A stretch of DNA of 64,000 nt from Azospirillum humicireducens (GTDB taxonomy: Bacteria; Pseudomonadota; Alphaproteobacteria; Azospirillales; Azospirillaceae): the NCBI RefSeq assembly GCF_001639105.2, contig NZ_CP015285.1, forward strand, positions 2,968,001 to 3,032,000, read 5' to 3'. This document shows positions 33,835 to 42,834 of the stretch, one piece after another (within the stretch, counting starts at the first letter, position 1; the number at the start of each line of letters is the position of its first letter). The position numbers and the translations under genes were made by a program. The notes below the pieces were generated by a model. It was not told the origin of the DNA and did not search any database. It saw only the letters and a program-made list of their open reading frames with translations.

Positions 33835-34254
33835 TTATTTCCCGGCGGCGAAATGCAGGTAGGCCAGGGCACCGGCCAGGGTGCCGATCAGGACCACGGC
33901 CAGATAGACCCGCAACGGCAAAGCCACCGGTTCCGCCGCCTTGCGCTTGCGATCCGGTTTCGCAGCCGGCGTCGCCTTCGCAGCCGGGCGAACGCGTCCC
34001 CCCGTCGCCGGTCCCTTTTTGGGATCGTACAGCTCGATCAGCGTCCAGTTGAACTCCATGCCCTCATAGCCGGAGTCGGCGTTGTAATCGAGCTGGATCA
34101 GCCGGAAATAGGCCCGCGGGTTGATGCCAACCATCCGGTCGAAGCGTGCCTTGGCATGTGCAAGCTCCTCCCCCACCTCCAGCGTCTTCCACCCCTTGCC
34201 GCGCGCCTTCTGGATGGCGAAACGGGTCGGCTGGGGCGGGCGCGGAGTCGGCAT
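33835..34254 (-). CDS. Small unknown protein with C-terminal membrane segment
   Basis: A 139-residue protein. A soluble N-terminal part (residues ~8-80, FAIQKARGKGWKTLEVGEEL, FRLIQLDYNADSGYEG) resembles small conserved alphaproteobacterial proteins. A basic linker and one C-terminal membrane segment (LRVYLAVVLIGTLAGALAYL) follow. The ATG at 34254 is preferred; a GTG at 34272 would add six residues, and neither has a strong ribosome site. It lies 22 bases upstream of the GH1 gene end on the same strand, so the GH1 gene is upstream and may share its transcript. Function unknown. Confidence 0.65.
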   Translation of the reverse strand: MPTPRPPQPTRFAIQKARGKGWKTLEVGEELAHAKARFDRMVGINPRAYFRLIQLDYNADSGYEGMEFNWTLIELYDPKKGPATGGRVRPAAKATPAAKPDRKRKAAEPVALPLRVYLAVVLIGTLAGALAYLHFAAGK

Positions 34255-34276
34255 GGGCGGCAGTCTATCCACACAC

Positions 34277-35734
34277 TCAGCGCAGCGGAACCGCGTTGTT
34301 GCGGATGACCGAGGCGTACCAGTCGTAGCTGGCCTTCGGCTTGCGCTCCATCGTCTTGCGGTCGACCTGGACCAGTCCGAACTTGCGGCGGTAGCCCTCC
34401 GACCATTCGAAATTGTCCAGCAGCGTCCAGGCCATATAGCCCTTGAGGTTGCAACCCTCGTCGATCGCCTTGGCGGCGGCCAGCAGATGGTCGCGCAGGT
34501 AGCCGATGCGGTCGCGGTCGTTCACCCGGCCGTCGGGGCCGACCGTATCGGGATAATCGGCGCCGTTCTCCGTCACATAGACGGGAGGATTGCCGTACAT
34601 CTCCTGCAGTTCGGCCAAAATTTCGGTCAGCCCGTCCGGCTCCACCGGCCATTCCATGCCGGTCTTGCGTGTGCCTTCGGGGGCCGAGCCGTAGCCGGTG
34701 CCGAACAGCCCCTGCGGATCGGGCTGCTGGTGCATGCGGCTGTAATAGTTGATGCCGAGGAAATCGACCGGCTGCTTGATGCGCTCCAGATCGCCGGGCT
34801 TGGCGATGCGGGTGAAATCAGCCTCCAGCAGCGCCGGGAAGCGGCCCTTGAACAGAGGATCCAGGCAGGAGCGGTTCCACACCGCGTCCCACATCAGCGA
34901 GGCCGGATAGTTCGAATCGAGTCCCCCCACCGGCCAGGACGGCTGCAGCGACAGCACGGTGCCGAGCTGCCAGTTCCTTCCGCCCACCTGCCGCAGCGCG
35001 GCCAGCGCGGTGCCCTGGGCGAGATTCTGGTGGTGGATCGCCTTGAGGCAGGTGTCGCGGCCGGTCATCCCCGGCGCATGCCCACCGGTGCCATGGCCGA
35101 AGATGGCGACCACCGACGGCTCGTTCAGCATCACCCAGTGCTTGGCGCGGTCGCCCAGCCGCGCGGTGACGGCCAGCGCATAGTCGGTGAACCACCCGGC
35201 GATGTCGCGGTTGGTCCAGCCGCCCCGGTCCTGCAAGGCCTGGGGCAAATCCCAGTGGAACAGGCAGGGCCAGGGCTGGATGCCCTTCGCCAGCAGCGCA
35301 TCGGTCAGCCGGTCGTAGAAGTCGAGCCCTTTGGCATTCACCGCACCGGTGCCCTGCGGCATCACCCGCGGCCATGCAATGGAGAAGCGGTAGGCCTTCA
35401 TGCCGGCCCGCGCCATCAACTCCACATCCTCGGCATAGCGGTGATAGTGGTCGCAGGCGACGTCGCCGGTGTCACCGTTGGCGATCCGCCCGAAGGAATG
35501 GCTGTAGGTGTCCCAGACGCTGGGGCCGCGCCCATCCTCGGCCACCGCCCCTTCGATCTGGTAGCTGGAGGTGGAGACGCCCCACAGGAAACCCTCGGGG
35601 AAGGCGACCATACGCGGTGCCGAGTCGGGAGCGGCCCGCACCCCCTCGCGGGTCAATGCGGCCATCGCGCCGCCGCCGGCCGCCGCGGCCGCCGTCATCT
35701 TCAGGGCCGTCTTCAGGAAACTCCGCCGCCGCAT
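34277..35734 (-). CDS. Tat-exported family 1 beta-glucosidase
   Basis: A 485-residue GH1 enzyme. It opens with a twin-arginine signal (MRRRSFLKTALK, then an Ala-rich segment to about residue 34). The catalytic acid/base is in WVMLNEPSVVAIFG and the nucleophile in [19 protein letters not shown] and LLDNFEWSEGYRRKFG are also typical. It should cleave beta-glucosides or similar in the periplasm. Start at 35734 with a GGAGAGG ribosome site. A second GH1 enzyme in this window (57797-59161) lacks the signal, so the two probably act in different compartments. Confidence 0.93.
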   Translation of the reverse strand: MRRRSFLKTALKMTAAAAAGGGAMAALTREGVRAAPDSAPRMVAFPEGFLWGVSTSSYQIEGAVAEDGRGPSVWDTYSHSFGRIANGDTGDVACDHYHRYAEDVELMARAGMKAYRFSIAWPRVMPQGTGAVNAKGLDFYDRLTDALLAKGIQPWPCLFHWDLPQALQDRGGWTNRDIAGWFTDYALAVTARLGDRAKHWVMLNEPSVVAIFGHGTGGHAPGMTGRDTCLKAIHHQNLAQGTALAALRQVGGRNWQLGTVLSLQPSWPVGGLDSNYPASLMWDAVWNRSCLDPLFKGRFPALLEADFTRIAKPGDLERIKQPVDFLGINYYSRMHQQPDPQGLFGTGYGSAPEGTRKTGMEWPVEPDGLTEILAELQEMYGNPPVYVTENGADYPDTVGPDGRVNDRDRIGYLRDHLLAAAKAIDEGCNLKGYMAWTLLDNFEWSEGYRRKFGLVQVDRKTMERKPKASYDWYASVIRNNAVPLR

Positions 35735-35928
35735 CGCCCGCCTCTCCGCTCCGCCGCCCAACCGGGGCTGTGGCTGTCCGTCGCCGCGCACTGTATGCAG
35801 TCCAACGGCTTTGGCAACCGGGTGATTACCCGGATCGGCAATTCTTCCGGGGCACCGCACCCACAACATCGACATCGCATCCAAGGGCAGCCATAGGCGC
35901 GGGAAGAATCGCGGTCTATATTGGCACC

Positions 35929-36123
35929 ATGCACGATCTCTTCCCCATCCTGATGGTCCTGGCGATGCTGGCCGTGGTCGGCTCGCTCTTCGTCGGCCTC
36001 TTCTTCATGGCCCGCGGCGGCAGGGGCGACCCGCGCCGCTCCAACAAGGCGATGCGCCTGCGCGTCATCCTGCAGGGCGCGGCGCTGCTGCTGTTCGTTC
36101 TCGCCATCCTGACCAAAGGCTGA
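35929..36123 (+). CDS. Twin-transmembrane small protein
   Basis: A 64-residue protein with two membrane segments (~5-27 and ~45-61) joined by a basic loop (MARGGRGDPRRSNKAMRLRV). This hairpin form, often called twin transmembrane protein, is conserved in alphaproteobacteria directly upstream of the PduO-type adenosyltransferase gene, which here begins eight bases later. It is too short for many gene finders with high-GC settings. Function unknown. Confidence 0.85.
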   Translation: MHDLFPILMVLAMLAVVGSLFVGLFFMARGGRGDPRRSNKAMRLRVILQGAALLLFVLAILTKG

Positions 36124-36131
36124 CGCTTTCC

Positions 36132-36701
36132 ATGGTAAAGCTGACCAAGATCTACACGCGCGGCGGCGACGCCGGCGAAACCTCGCTCGGCGACGGCAGC
36201 CGGGTGCCGAAGCACGACCGCCGCGTCGCCGCCTACGGTACGGTGGACGAGGCGAACGCCGTGATCGGCATGGCGCGCCTTCACACCCATGACTGGCCGG
36301 AGGCCGACGCGATGCTCGGCCGCATCCAGAACGACCTGTTCGACCTGGGTGCGGACCTCTGCACGCCGGAGGAGGAGATGCCGAAATACCCGCCGCTGCG
36401 CATCGTCCAGTCCCAGGTCGACCGGCTGGAGGCGGAGATCGACGCGATGAACGCCGGTCTGGCGCCGCTGACCTCCTTCATCCTGCCCGGCGGCTCGCCT
36501 GCCGCAGCCCATCTGCATCTGGCGCGCACCGTGGTGCGCCGGGCGGAGCGGCTGATGACCGATCTGGCGCGCCACGAACCGGTGACGGGTGCGGCGCTGA
36601 AATACGTCAACCGGCTGTCGGACCATCTGTTCGTGCTGAGCCGGGTGGTGAACCGCAACGGGGCGGACGACGTTCTGTGGGTTCCCGGCGCGAACCGCTG
36701 A
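36132..36701 (+). CDS. PduO-type cob(I)yrinic acid a,c-diamide adenosyltransferase
   Basis: A 189-residue cytoplasmic enzyme that transfers adenosyl from ATP to cob(I)alamin to make coenzyme B12. The N-terminal TKIYTRGGDAGETSLGDG is the ATP-binding signature; RRVAAYGTVDEANAVIGM and the C-terminal YVNRLSDHLFVLSRVVN complete the family pattern. It is a five-helix trimeric fold. It is likely co-transcribed with the small twin-membrane protein upstream. The following genes (etfB, etfA, hbd) have their own promoter. Confidence 0.95.
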   Translation: MVKLTKIYTRGGDAGETSLGDGSRVPKHDRRVAAYGTVDEANAVIGMARLHTHDWPEADAMLGRIQNDLFDLGADLCTPEEEMPKYPPLRIVQSQVDRLEAEIDAMNAGLAPLTSFILPGGSPAAAHLHLARTVVRRAERLMTDLARHEPVTGAALKYVNRLSDHLFVLSRVVNRNGADDVLWVPGANR

Positions 36702-36753
36702 GGAAGGGCCGCGCAATCCGTCGGAAGCCGCCGCTTGCGCGTCGGGCGCGTCA

Positions 36754-36782
36754 TTGACAGTGGTAATGCCAGATCCTATGGT
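36754..36782 (+). promoter_or_regulatory. Sigma70-like promoter for etfB-etfA
   Basis: TTGACA (36754-36759) and TATGGT (36777-36782) are separated by 17 bases. The expected transcript start, near 36789, is about 65 bases before the etfB ATG. The -35 box matches the consensus fully, the -10 box in four of six positions. Confidence 0.6.
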
Positions 36783-36853
36783 CCGTTCGCAACCACAGCA
36801 ATTTTCGCGGTGTTCGCCGTAACAAGGCGCGCGCTCAGCAGCCAGGGTGAGTT

Positions 36854-37603
36854 ATGAAAGTCCTCGTCCCCGTTAAGCGAGTGGTCGACTACAACGTGAA
36901 GATCCGCGTCAAGGCGGACGGCAGCGGCGTCGAGACCGCCAACGTGAAGATGAGCATGAACCCCTTCGACGAGATCGCCGTCGAAGAGGCGGTGCGCTTG
37001 AAGGAGGCCGGCAAGGCGACCGAGATCGTCGTCGTCTCCGTCGGCCCGGCCCAGGCGCAGGAGACGCTCCGCACCGCGCTCGCCATGGGTGCCGACCGCG
37101 CCATCCTGGTGCAGACCGACGTGACCACCGAACCGCTGGCCGTCGCCAAGGTGCTGAAGGCCCTGGTCGGGAAGGAGGCCCCCGGTCTCGTCATCCTCGG
37201 CAAGCAGGCGATCGACGACGACTGCAACCAGACCGGCCAGATGCTGGCGGCGCTGCTCGGCTGGGGCCAGGGCACCTTCGCCTCGAAGGTCGTCGCCGGC
37301 GACGGCACGGTCGCGGTCACCCGCGAGATCGACGGCGGCCTGGAGACGGTCGAGTTGAAGCTGCCGGCGGTGGTCACCGCCGACCTGCGCCTGAACGAGC
37401 CGCGCTATGCCTCGCTGCCCAACATCATGAAGGCGAAGAAGAAGCCGCTGGAGACGATCAACCCGGACAGCCTGGGCGTCGACGTCACGCCGCGTCTGAA
37501 GACGGTGAAGGTGGCCGAGCCGGCCAAGCGTCAGGCCGGCATCAAGGTGCCGGACGTCGCCACGCTGGTCGACAAGCTCAAGACCGAAGCGCGCGTGATC
37601 TGA
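36854..37603 (+). CDS. etfB: Electron transfer flavoprotein beta subunit
   Basis: A 249-residue subunit. It begins [20 protein letters not shown] and carries [16 protein letters not shown] and [19 protein letters not shown], all standard for EtfB, plus the recognition-loop region [13 protein letters not shown] near residue 195. With EtfA it binds FAD and AMP and passes electrons from acyl-CoA and other dehydrogenases to ETF-quinone oxidoreductase. It is 16 bases ahead of etfA. Confidence 0.97.
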   Translation: MKVLVPVKRVVDYNVKIRVKADGSGVETANVKMSMNPFDEIAVEEAVRLKEAGKATEIVVVSVGPAQAQETLRTALAMGADRAILVQTDVTTEPLAVAKVLKALVGKEAPGLVILGKQAIDDDCNQTGQMLAALLGWGQGTFASKVVAGDGTVAVTREIDGGLETVELKLPAVVTADLRLNEPRYASLPNIMKAKKKPLETINPDSLGVDVTPRLKTVKVAEPAKRQAGIKVPDVATLVDKLKTEARVI

Positions 37604-37619
37604 GGGGGATGAACTGACC

Positions 37620-38561
37620 ATGGCCAACATTCTCGTCATCGCCGACCACGACGGCGCCTCGCTGAAGCCCGCCACCCTGAACGCCGTCACCGCCGCTTCC
37701 AAGATCGGCGGCGACATCCATATCCTGGTCGCCGGCAAGGGCGCCCAGGCCGCCGCCGATGCCGCCGCCAAGGTGGCAGGCGTCGCCAAGGGGCTGCTGG
37801 CCGACGATGCCGCTTACGAGCATCAACTGCCGGAAGACGTCGCCCCGCTGGTGGTGTCCACCGTCAAGGCCGGCGGCTACAGCCATGTGCTGGCCGGCGC
37901 CACTTCGGTCGGCAAGAACCTCCTGCCGCGCGTCGCGGCGCTGCTGGACGTCGCCGCCATCTCCGACATCACCGCCGTGGTCTCCGCCGATACCTTCGAG
38001 CGGCCGATCTATGCCGGCAACGCCATCGCCACCGTGCAGTCGGCCGATGCGGTGAAGGTCATCACCGTCCGCACCACCGCCTTCGAAACCGCAGCATCCG
38101 AAGGCGGCTCGGCCACGGTCGAGGCCGTGTCGGGCGCCGGTGCCGCCGGGCTGTCGAGCTTCGTCTCGGCCGAGCTGACCAAGTCGGAGCGTCCGGAACT
38201 GACCGCAGCCCGCGTGGTGGTGTCGGGCGGGCGCGGCATGCAGTCGGGCGAGAATTTCCCGATGCTGGAGGCTCTGGCCGACAAGCTGGGCGCCGCGGTC
38301 GGCGCCAGCCGCGCCGCCGTGGACGCGGGCTTCGTGCCGAACGATTATCAGGTCGGGCAAACCGGCAAGATCGTGGCGCCCGAGCTGTACATCGCCGTCG
38401 GCATCTCCGGTGCGATCCAGCACCTCGCCGGCATGAAGGACAGCAAGGTCATCGTCGCGATCAACAAGGATGAGGAAGCGCCCATCTTCCAGGTCGCCGA
38501 TTACGGCCTCGTCGCGGACCTGTTCAAGGCCGTGCCGGAGCTGACGGACAAACTCGGATAA
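37620..38561 (+). CDS. etfA: Electron transfer flavoprotein alpha subunit
   Basis: A 313-residue subunit that holds the FAD. The C-terminal half has [40 protein letters not shown] and [20 protein letters not shown], the FAD-binding signature of EtfA, and ends [13 protein letters not shown]. The N-terminal half begins [20 protein letters not shown]. Partner of the etfB product just upstream. A long hairpin follows at 38575-38614, before hbd. Confidence 0.97.
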   Translation: MANILVIADHDGASLKPATLNAVTAASKIGGDIHILVAGKGAQAAADAAAKVAGVAKGLLADDAAYEHQLPEDVAPLVVSTVKAGGYSHVLAGATSVGKNLLPRVAALLDVAAISDITAVVSADTFERPIYAGNAIATVQSADAVKVITVRTTAFETAASEGGSATVEAVSGAGAAGLSSFVSAELTKSERPELTAARVVVSGGRGMQSGENFPMLEALADKLGAAVGASRAAVDAGFVPNDYQVGQTGKIVAPELYIAVGISGAIQHLAGMKDSKVIVAINKDEEAPIFQVADYGLVADLFKAVPELTDKLG

Positions 38562-38574
38562 GGCGCGCTGATCC

Positions 38575-38614
38575 GGATCGCGGTCGAGGGGGTAACTCTC
38601 CTTGACCGCGGTCC
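38575..38614 (+). terminator. 15-bp hairpin between etfA and hbd
   Basis: GGATCGCGGTCGAGG (38575-38589) pairs with CCTTGACCGCGGTCC (38600-38614) with two G-U pairs and a 10-base loop; TTCT follows. It is a strong stem with a poor T-tract, so it may end or weaken transcription into hbd. Confidence 0.5.
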
Positions 38615-38645
38615 TTCTACCCACATCCCAAGCGGGACAGCCCCC

Positions 38646-39524
38646 ATGACCACGATCAAGAAGATTGGCATCATCGGCGCCGGCCAGATGGGCAGCGGTA
38701 TCGCCCAGGTCTGCGCCCAGGCCGGCTATGATGTCGTCCTGTCCGACATCAGCGACGCGGTCCTGGAAAAGGCGCTCGCCAACATCGGCCGGAATTACGA
38801 CCGCCAGATCCAGAAGGGCAAGCTGGAGGAGGCGGAGAAGACCGCCGCTCTCGGCCGCATCGTCACCGGAACCGACCTGTCGGTGTTCGGCGAGTCCGAT
38901 CTGGTGATCGAGGCCGCGACCGAGAACGAAGCGCTGAAGCGCGACCTGCTGAAGAAGCTGGTCCCGCACCTGAAGCCGGAGGCGCTGATCGCGACGAACA
39001 CCTCGTCGATCTCGATCACCCGTCTGGCCGCGGCGACCGACCGTCCGGCCAAGTTCATGGGCATGCACTTCATGAACCCGGTGCCGGTGATGCAGCTGGT
39101 CGAGCTGATCCGCGGCATCGCGACCGACGAGCCGACCTTCAACGCCATCAAGGAACTGACCGCCGCCATCGGCAAGACCGCCGCGGTGGCCGAGGATTTC
39201 CCGGCCTTCATCGTCAACCGCATCCTGCTGCCGATGATCAACGAGGCTGTCTACACCCTCTATGAGGGCGTCGGCGGCGTCGAGGCCATCGACACGGCGC
39301 TGAAGCTGGGCGCCAACCACCCGATGGGTCCGCTGGAACTGGCCGACTTCATCGGCCTGGACACCTGTCTGGCGGTGATGCAGGTGCTGTACGAAGGCCT
39401 TGCCGACAGCAAGTACCGCCCCTGCCCGCTGCTGGTGAAGTATGTCGAGGCCGGCTGGATCGGCAAGAAGTACGGCCGCGGCTTCTACGACTACTCGCAG
39501 ACGCCGCCGGTGCCGACGCGCTGA
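38646..39524 (+). CDS. hbd: 3-hydroxybutyryl-CoA dehydrogenase
   Basis: A 292-residue NAD(P)-dependent enzyme interconverting 3-hydroxybutyryl-CoA and acetoacetyl-CoA. The Rossmann loop IGIIGAGQMGSGIAQVCAQ is at residues ~6-24. TSSISITRLA and MGMHFMNPVPVMQLVELI hold the catalytic region, and DFPAFIVNRILLPMINEAV begins the C-terminal dimer domain. The tail YGRGFYDY is typical. Placement after etfBA fits a role in fatty-acid or polyhydroxybutyrate metabolism. A clear intrinsic terminator follows. Confidence 0.96.
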   Translation: MTTIKKIGIIGAGQMGSGIAQVCAQAGYDVVLSDISDAVLEKALANIGRNYDRQIQKGKLEEAEKTAALGRIVTGTDLSVFGESDLVIEAATENEALKRDLLKKLVPHLKPEALIATNTSSISITRLAAATDRPAKFMGMHFMNPVPVMQLVELIRGIATDEPTFNAIKELTAAIGKTAAVAEDFPAFIVNRILLPMINEAVYTLYEGVGGVEAIDTALKLGANHPMGPLELADFIGLDTCLAVMQVLYEGLADSKYRPCPLLVKYVEAGWIGKKYGRGFYDYSQTPPVPTR

Positions 39525-39548
39525 CAGCCGCCACGCCTGTTTGAAAAG

Positions 39549-39579
39549 GCCCGCTCCGGGAAACCGGGGCGGGCTTTTT
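39549..39579 (+). terminator. Intrinsic terminator after hbd
   Basis: GCCCGCTCCGG (39549-39559) pairs with CCGGGGCGGGC (39564-39574), one G-U pair, with a GAAA tetraloop, followed by TTTTT. This is a textbook Rho-independent terminator. Confidence 0.92.
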
Positions 39580-39619
39580 CTTGATTACCGGAACCGGAGG
39601 CCGCCACCTCGGCAGGCTG

Positions 39620-40243
39620 TCACTGGAAATAGCTGCCGCCCTTGGCGCGGGCACGCTGCCAGGCCGGGCGAGCGTGCATGGCGTCGACGAAAGCGGCAAG
39701 CCTCGGCCAGCGGCTGCGGTTGCCCTTCAGCATCGCCACTTCGATCGGGAAGCTGAGCATGATGTCGGCACCGGTCAACGCGTCTCCGACGAAATGTCCG
39801 GACGGACGCAGTTGGGCTTCGAGATAGTCGAAATGGCTGGCCAGCTGCTCCTGGATGCGGGGATGCAGCGGCGCGCCGGCCTCTCCAAGTCGTCCGACAT
39901 AAAGATCGAGCAGGATCGGCGTCATCACCGAGCCTTCGGCGAAATGAATCAGCTGCAGATGACGCAACGCGTCGTCCGAGCCGGCCGGCGGCAGGAAGCG
40001 GCCACCACCGAAGGTCTCGCACAGATGCTGCACGATGGCGCCGGACTCCATGACGATCCGCCCGTCGATCTCGAGCAATGGGGATTTCCCCAGCGGATGA
40101 ACCGCCTTCAGTTCCGGCGGGGCAAGATTGGTCACCTTGTCGCGCTGATAGAACCGGATCTCGTAAGGCAGCTCCAACTCCTCGAGGAGCCAGAGGATCC
40201 GCTGCGACCGGCTGTTGTTGAGATGATGGACGACGATGGTCAT
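39620..40243 (-). CDS. Glutathione S-transferase family protein
   Basis: A 207-residue soluble protein. The N-terminal thioredoxin-like domain (VVHHLNNSRSQRILWLLEEL, then GKSPLLEIDGRIVMESGAI with the cis-Pro-containing and Glu-Ser glutathione-binding blocks) is followed by a helical domain (~90-207). The Ser/Asn cluster at residues 9-13 may hold the catalytic Ser. Such enzymes conjugate or reduce electrophiles with glutathione; the substrate is unknown. Start at 40243 (MTIVVHH) with AGAAGG upstream. It converges on the hbd terminator. Confidence 0.88.
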   Translation of the reverse strand: MTIVVHHLNNSRSQRILWLLEELELPYEIRFYQRDKVTNLAPPELKAVHPLGKSPLLEIDGRIVMESGAIVQHLCETFGGGRFLPPAGSDDALRHLQLIHFAEGSVMTPILLDLYVGRLGEAGAPLHPRIQEQLASHFDYLEAQLRPSGHFVGDALTGADIMLSFPIEVAMLKGNRSRWPRLAAFVDAMHARPAWQRARAKGGSYFQ

Positions 40244-40686
40244 GAGTTGCCTTCTCGGGAATGGAAGAAGCGTGGGCAATGTCGGCCTTGCCGGACGGCG
40301 GACACCGGCCGACCGCCATCGGCCCGCAAGGGTGCCCGTTCCCATCCCAGCCCGTAAAGTCCGCCGGAAGGATTGGCCGCTTCCCGTCTCAGGGAACGGA
40401 CGCTGGAGAACGTCTGTTGCACGGTCAGCGATCCCACGGGATCGACAAGTCCATATCCGAAGACGAAGGCCGCCATGGCCGGCACCGCCGGACGGGACCG
40501 CCGCTGAAGCATGATCGGATCAGGGAGGGCGCTTCCGCCCCCCTGCACCGGATGCGCTGCTGCCCTGCGCCGGCTTCCAGAAGACCTGAGAGGGTGCTTA
40601 ACCGGCGGTTAACCGACGGGGATCATTGTCCCACGGCACATCGAGTATCCCCTCTCAAGCCTTCCTGAAACAGAGCATCTGCCATC
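40244..40686. other. Gene-free stretch between GST and a small gene
   Basis: About 440 bases. Open frames here have unnatural composition and I accept none. A GGGCG-CTTC-CGCCC hairpin lies near 40527-40540. TTAACC-GGC-GGTTAA (40598-40612), a perfect palindrome with an overlapping CGGTTAACCG, lies about 75 bases before the next ATG and could be an operator. Confidence 0.4.
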
Positions 40687-40896
40687 ATGGGCAACAAGAC
40701 CATCAAGCTTTCCGACAAGGGCGGTTATCGCGACGTCGCCCTCGACCAACTGCCGCGCAACGTCCGCGCCGCGGTGACCGATCTGTCGAGCAAGAACCCG
40801 GTCGCCGACATCATCGTCGACCAGTCCGGCATGCTTTACCGCATCCACCTGTCGGCGCCGGCCAACATGTATGTGGACGTGCTGGCCGTCGCCTGA
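40687..40896 (+). CDS. Small conserved-looking protein, unknown
   Basis: A 69-residue soluble protein with a predicted beta-rich C-terminal half (VADIIVDQSGMLYRIHLSA, MYVDVLAV) and a basic N-terminus (MGNKTIKLSDKGGYRDVAL). Codon use is typical of neighbours. There is no signal or Cys. It has a weak ribosome site (CAGAG). A palindromic possible operator lies upstream. It converges on another small gene 46 bases on. I do not recognise it. Confidence 0.6.
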   Translation: MGNKTIKLSDKGGYRDVALDQLPRNVRAAVTDLSSKNPVADIIVDQSGMLYRIHLSAPANMYVDVLAVA

Positions 40897-40942
40897 AGCG
40901 GCGCCGCGCAGTTCAGTTCCACCGGAAGGGCGGCTCGGCAAG

Positions 40943-41242
40943 CTATTGCAGCCGCCCTTCGTCGTTCCGGCCCTCCAGGCGGGCCAGCGCCCGGTTCAGC
41001 AGGCGGGGCGGCAGCATCGCCACCGCGCCGTCGCGGACCGCGCGCACATCCTCCGGATCGAGTCCGGTGACGGCGGCCAACTGCCGGTCGTCCAGCCCGC
41101 GGTCCTCCGCCAGCAGCGTGATCCAGCCCGCCAGGGTGCGGGCCTGGGCCAGCCCGGCCCGATCGTTGAACCAGAGGCCACCGCCCGGACGGGCAATCGG
41201 CGTTGCGTTTTCGAAAGGCATATCGGGATCGAACGACGTCAT
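40943..41242 (-). CDS. Small protein with a possible helix-turn-helix
   Basis: A 99-residue soluble protein. Residues ~38-72 (ITLLAEDRGLDDRQLAAVTG, then LDPEDVRAVRDG) look like the first helices of an XRE-type helix-turn-helix, though short. The start at 41242 has a strong GGGGAGG ribosome site. It could be a small transcription regulator or antitoxin, but no toxin-like partner is next to it, so this is tentative. Confidence 0.62.
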   Translation of the reverse strand: MTSFDPDMPFENATPIARPGGGLWFNDRAGLAQARTLAGWITLLAEDRGLDDRQLAAVTGLDPEDVRAVRDGAVAMLPPRLLNRALARLEGRNDEGRLQ

Positions 41243-41558
41243 GGACGCACCTCCCCTCAGCGGTTTCTTTCGCAGTCGCAGCAAGATCTACCGCTTTGCA
41301 GCGGATTTTGTTTCCCTATATTTATGAATTCAGCCTATCACTTCCAGAGGGAGGTAGGCAGTATTCGGCACCACCAACGCTCTTTCCCCTGTCTTTTTGC
41401 GCTGCGGCATGACCGGACGGCAGTGACGGGTCGCCTTTCCGGGATTCTTTGAAACTGTCTTCGCGGGCCGGGGGCTAGGGCGGGGCGGCGGCTTCGGCGT
41501 ATAACCGGTGCCATCATCCTGAATCCCAGTCCCGAACCTTCTGCAGTCCGGAATCCCG
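41243..41558. other. Divergent promoter region, no gene seen
   Basis: About 316 bases between divergent starts. It has an AT-rich core near 41305-41345 (TATATTTATGAATTC) and a small palindrome CCGCT-TTGC-AGCGG (41291-41304) in the leader of the minus-strand gene. No -35/-10 pair is convincing, and no gene is supported. Confidence 0.4.
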
Positions 41559-42821
41559 ATGTCCGCTTCCCCCTCCTCCCAGTCGCCGCTGTCCGGGCCG
41601 GCCCTTCTCGAGCGCATCGACGCGCTGGCGGCGATCAGCGCGGAGGAGGGGCGCCTGTCGCGCCTCTACCTGACGCCGGAACACCGCCGCGCCAACGACC
41701 TCGTCGCGCAGTGGATGCGCGCCGCCGGGATGGCCGTGCGGGAGGATGCCGTCGGCAACATCGTCGGCCGCTACGAGGGCGACAGGCCGGGCCTGCCGGC
41801 ATTGCTGATCGGCTCCCACCTCGACACCGTGCGGGATGCCGGGCGCTATGACGGCATGCTGGGCGTTCTGAGCGGCATCGCCGTGGTGGCGGACCTGAAC
41901 GCCCACGGCCGCCGCCTGCCCTTCGCCATCGAGGTGATCGGCTTCGGCGACGAGGAGGGGACCCGCTTCCAGTCCACCCTGATCGGCAGCCGCGCCATCG
42001 CCGGCACCTTCGACCCGGCGGTGCTGGAGACGCGCGACGCCGCCGGCACGCGGCTGGCCGACGCGATGACGGCCTTCGGACTCGATCCCGCCGCCTGGGC
42101 CACCGCCGCCTACGAGCCGCATGCCGTGCTGGCCTATGTGGAATTGCACATCGAACAGGGGCCGGTGCTGGAGGCGCTGGGCCGGCCGGTCGGCGTGGTC
42201 ACCGCCATCGCCGGCGCCACCCGGCTGGCGGTGACGGTGGAGGGCATGGCCGGCCATGCCGGCACCGTGCCGATGACCCTGCGCCGCGACGCACTGGCGG
42301 CAGCCGCCGAGATGATCCTGGCGGTGGAACAGCTCTGCTCCGGACAGGAACGGCTGGTCGGCACCGTCGGCCGAATCGAGGCGGCGCCCGGCGCCACCAA
42401 CGTCATTCCCGGCAAGGTCCGCTTCACCATCGACCTGCGCGCCGACCGCGACCCCCTGCGGCTGGAGCGGGTCGGCGCCGTCCGCGCCCGGCTGGAGGCC
42501 ATCGCCGACGCCCGCGGCGTCGCCATCGGCTTCGAAACGCTGCATGAGAGCCCCGCCGTCGCCTGCCACCCGGCGCTGATGGCGCAGTTCGCCGCCGCGG
42601 CGGCCGCGGAAGGGCTGGACGCGCCGGAGCTGCCGAGCGGCGCCGGCCACGACGCCATGGCGGTGGCGGCGCTGACCGACATCGCCATGCTGTTCGTCCG
42701 CTGCGAACGCGGCATCTCGCACAACCCGGCCGAACGGATCACCGCCGCCGATGCCGAGGCCGGCGCCCGCGTGCTCGCCCGCTTCGTCGAGAACTTCCAG
42801 CCCGCAACCTCCCTTCCGTGA
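41559..42821 (+). CDS. M20 amidohydrolase, allantoate amidohydrolase / N-carbamoylase type
   Basis: A 420-residue zinc hydrolase. Metal and catalytic blocks are in the order known for allantoate amidohydrolases and N-carbamoyl-L-amino-acid hydrolases: GSHLDTV, DGMLGVL, GFGDEEGTRF, HIEQGPVLEAL, GAGHDAMAV and ISHNPAERI. It would release ammonia and CO2 from allantoate or carbamoyl groups from ureido acids. Allantoate and ureidopropionate cannot be told apart here. The next gene, 13 bases on, is another M20 enzyme, so the two may act in sequence in ureido or peptide breakdown. Confidence 0.87.
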   Translation: MSASPSSQSPLSGPALLERIDALAAISAEEGRLSRLYLTPEHRRANDLVAQWMRAAGMAVREDAVGNIVGRYEGDRPGLPALLIGSHLDTVRDAGRYDGMLGVLSGIAVVADLNAHGRRLPFAIEVIGFGDEEGTRFQSTLIGSRAIAGTFDPAVLETRDAAGTRLADAMTAFGLDPAAWATAAYEPHAVLAYVELHIEQGPVLEALGRPVGVVTAIAGATRLAVTVEGMAGHAGTVPMTLRRDALAAAAEMILAVEQLCSGQERLVGTVGRIEAAPGATNVIPGKVRFTIDLRADRDPLRLERVGAVRARLEAIADARGVAIGFETLHESPAVACHPALMAQFAAAAAAEGLDAPELPSGAGHDAMAVAALTDIAMLFVRCERGISHNPAERITAADAEAGARVLARFVENFQPATSLP

Positions 42822-42834
42822 CGGACCGCCTGCC

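Noticed and set aside
40240-40548. 102-codon minus-strand frame ahead of the GST gene
   Set aside because: Mixed composition, no ribosome site and overlap with the GST start; no domain could be seen.
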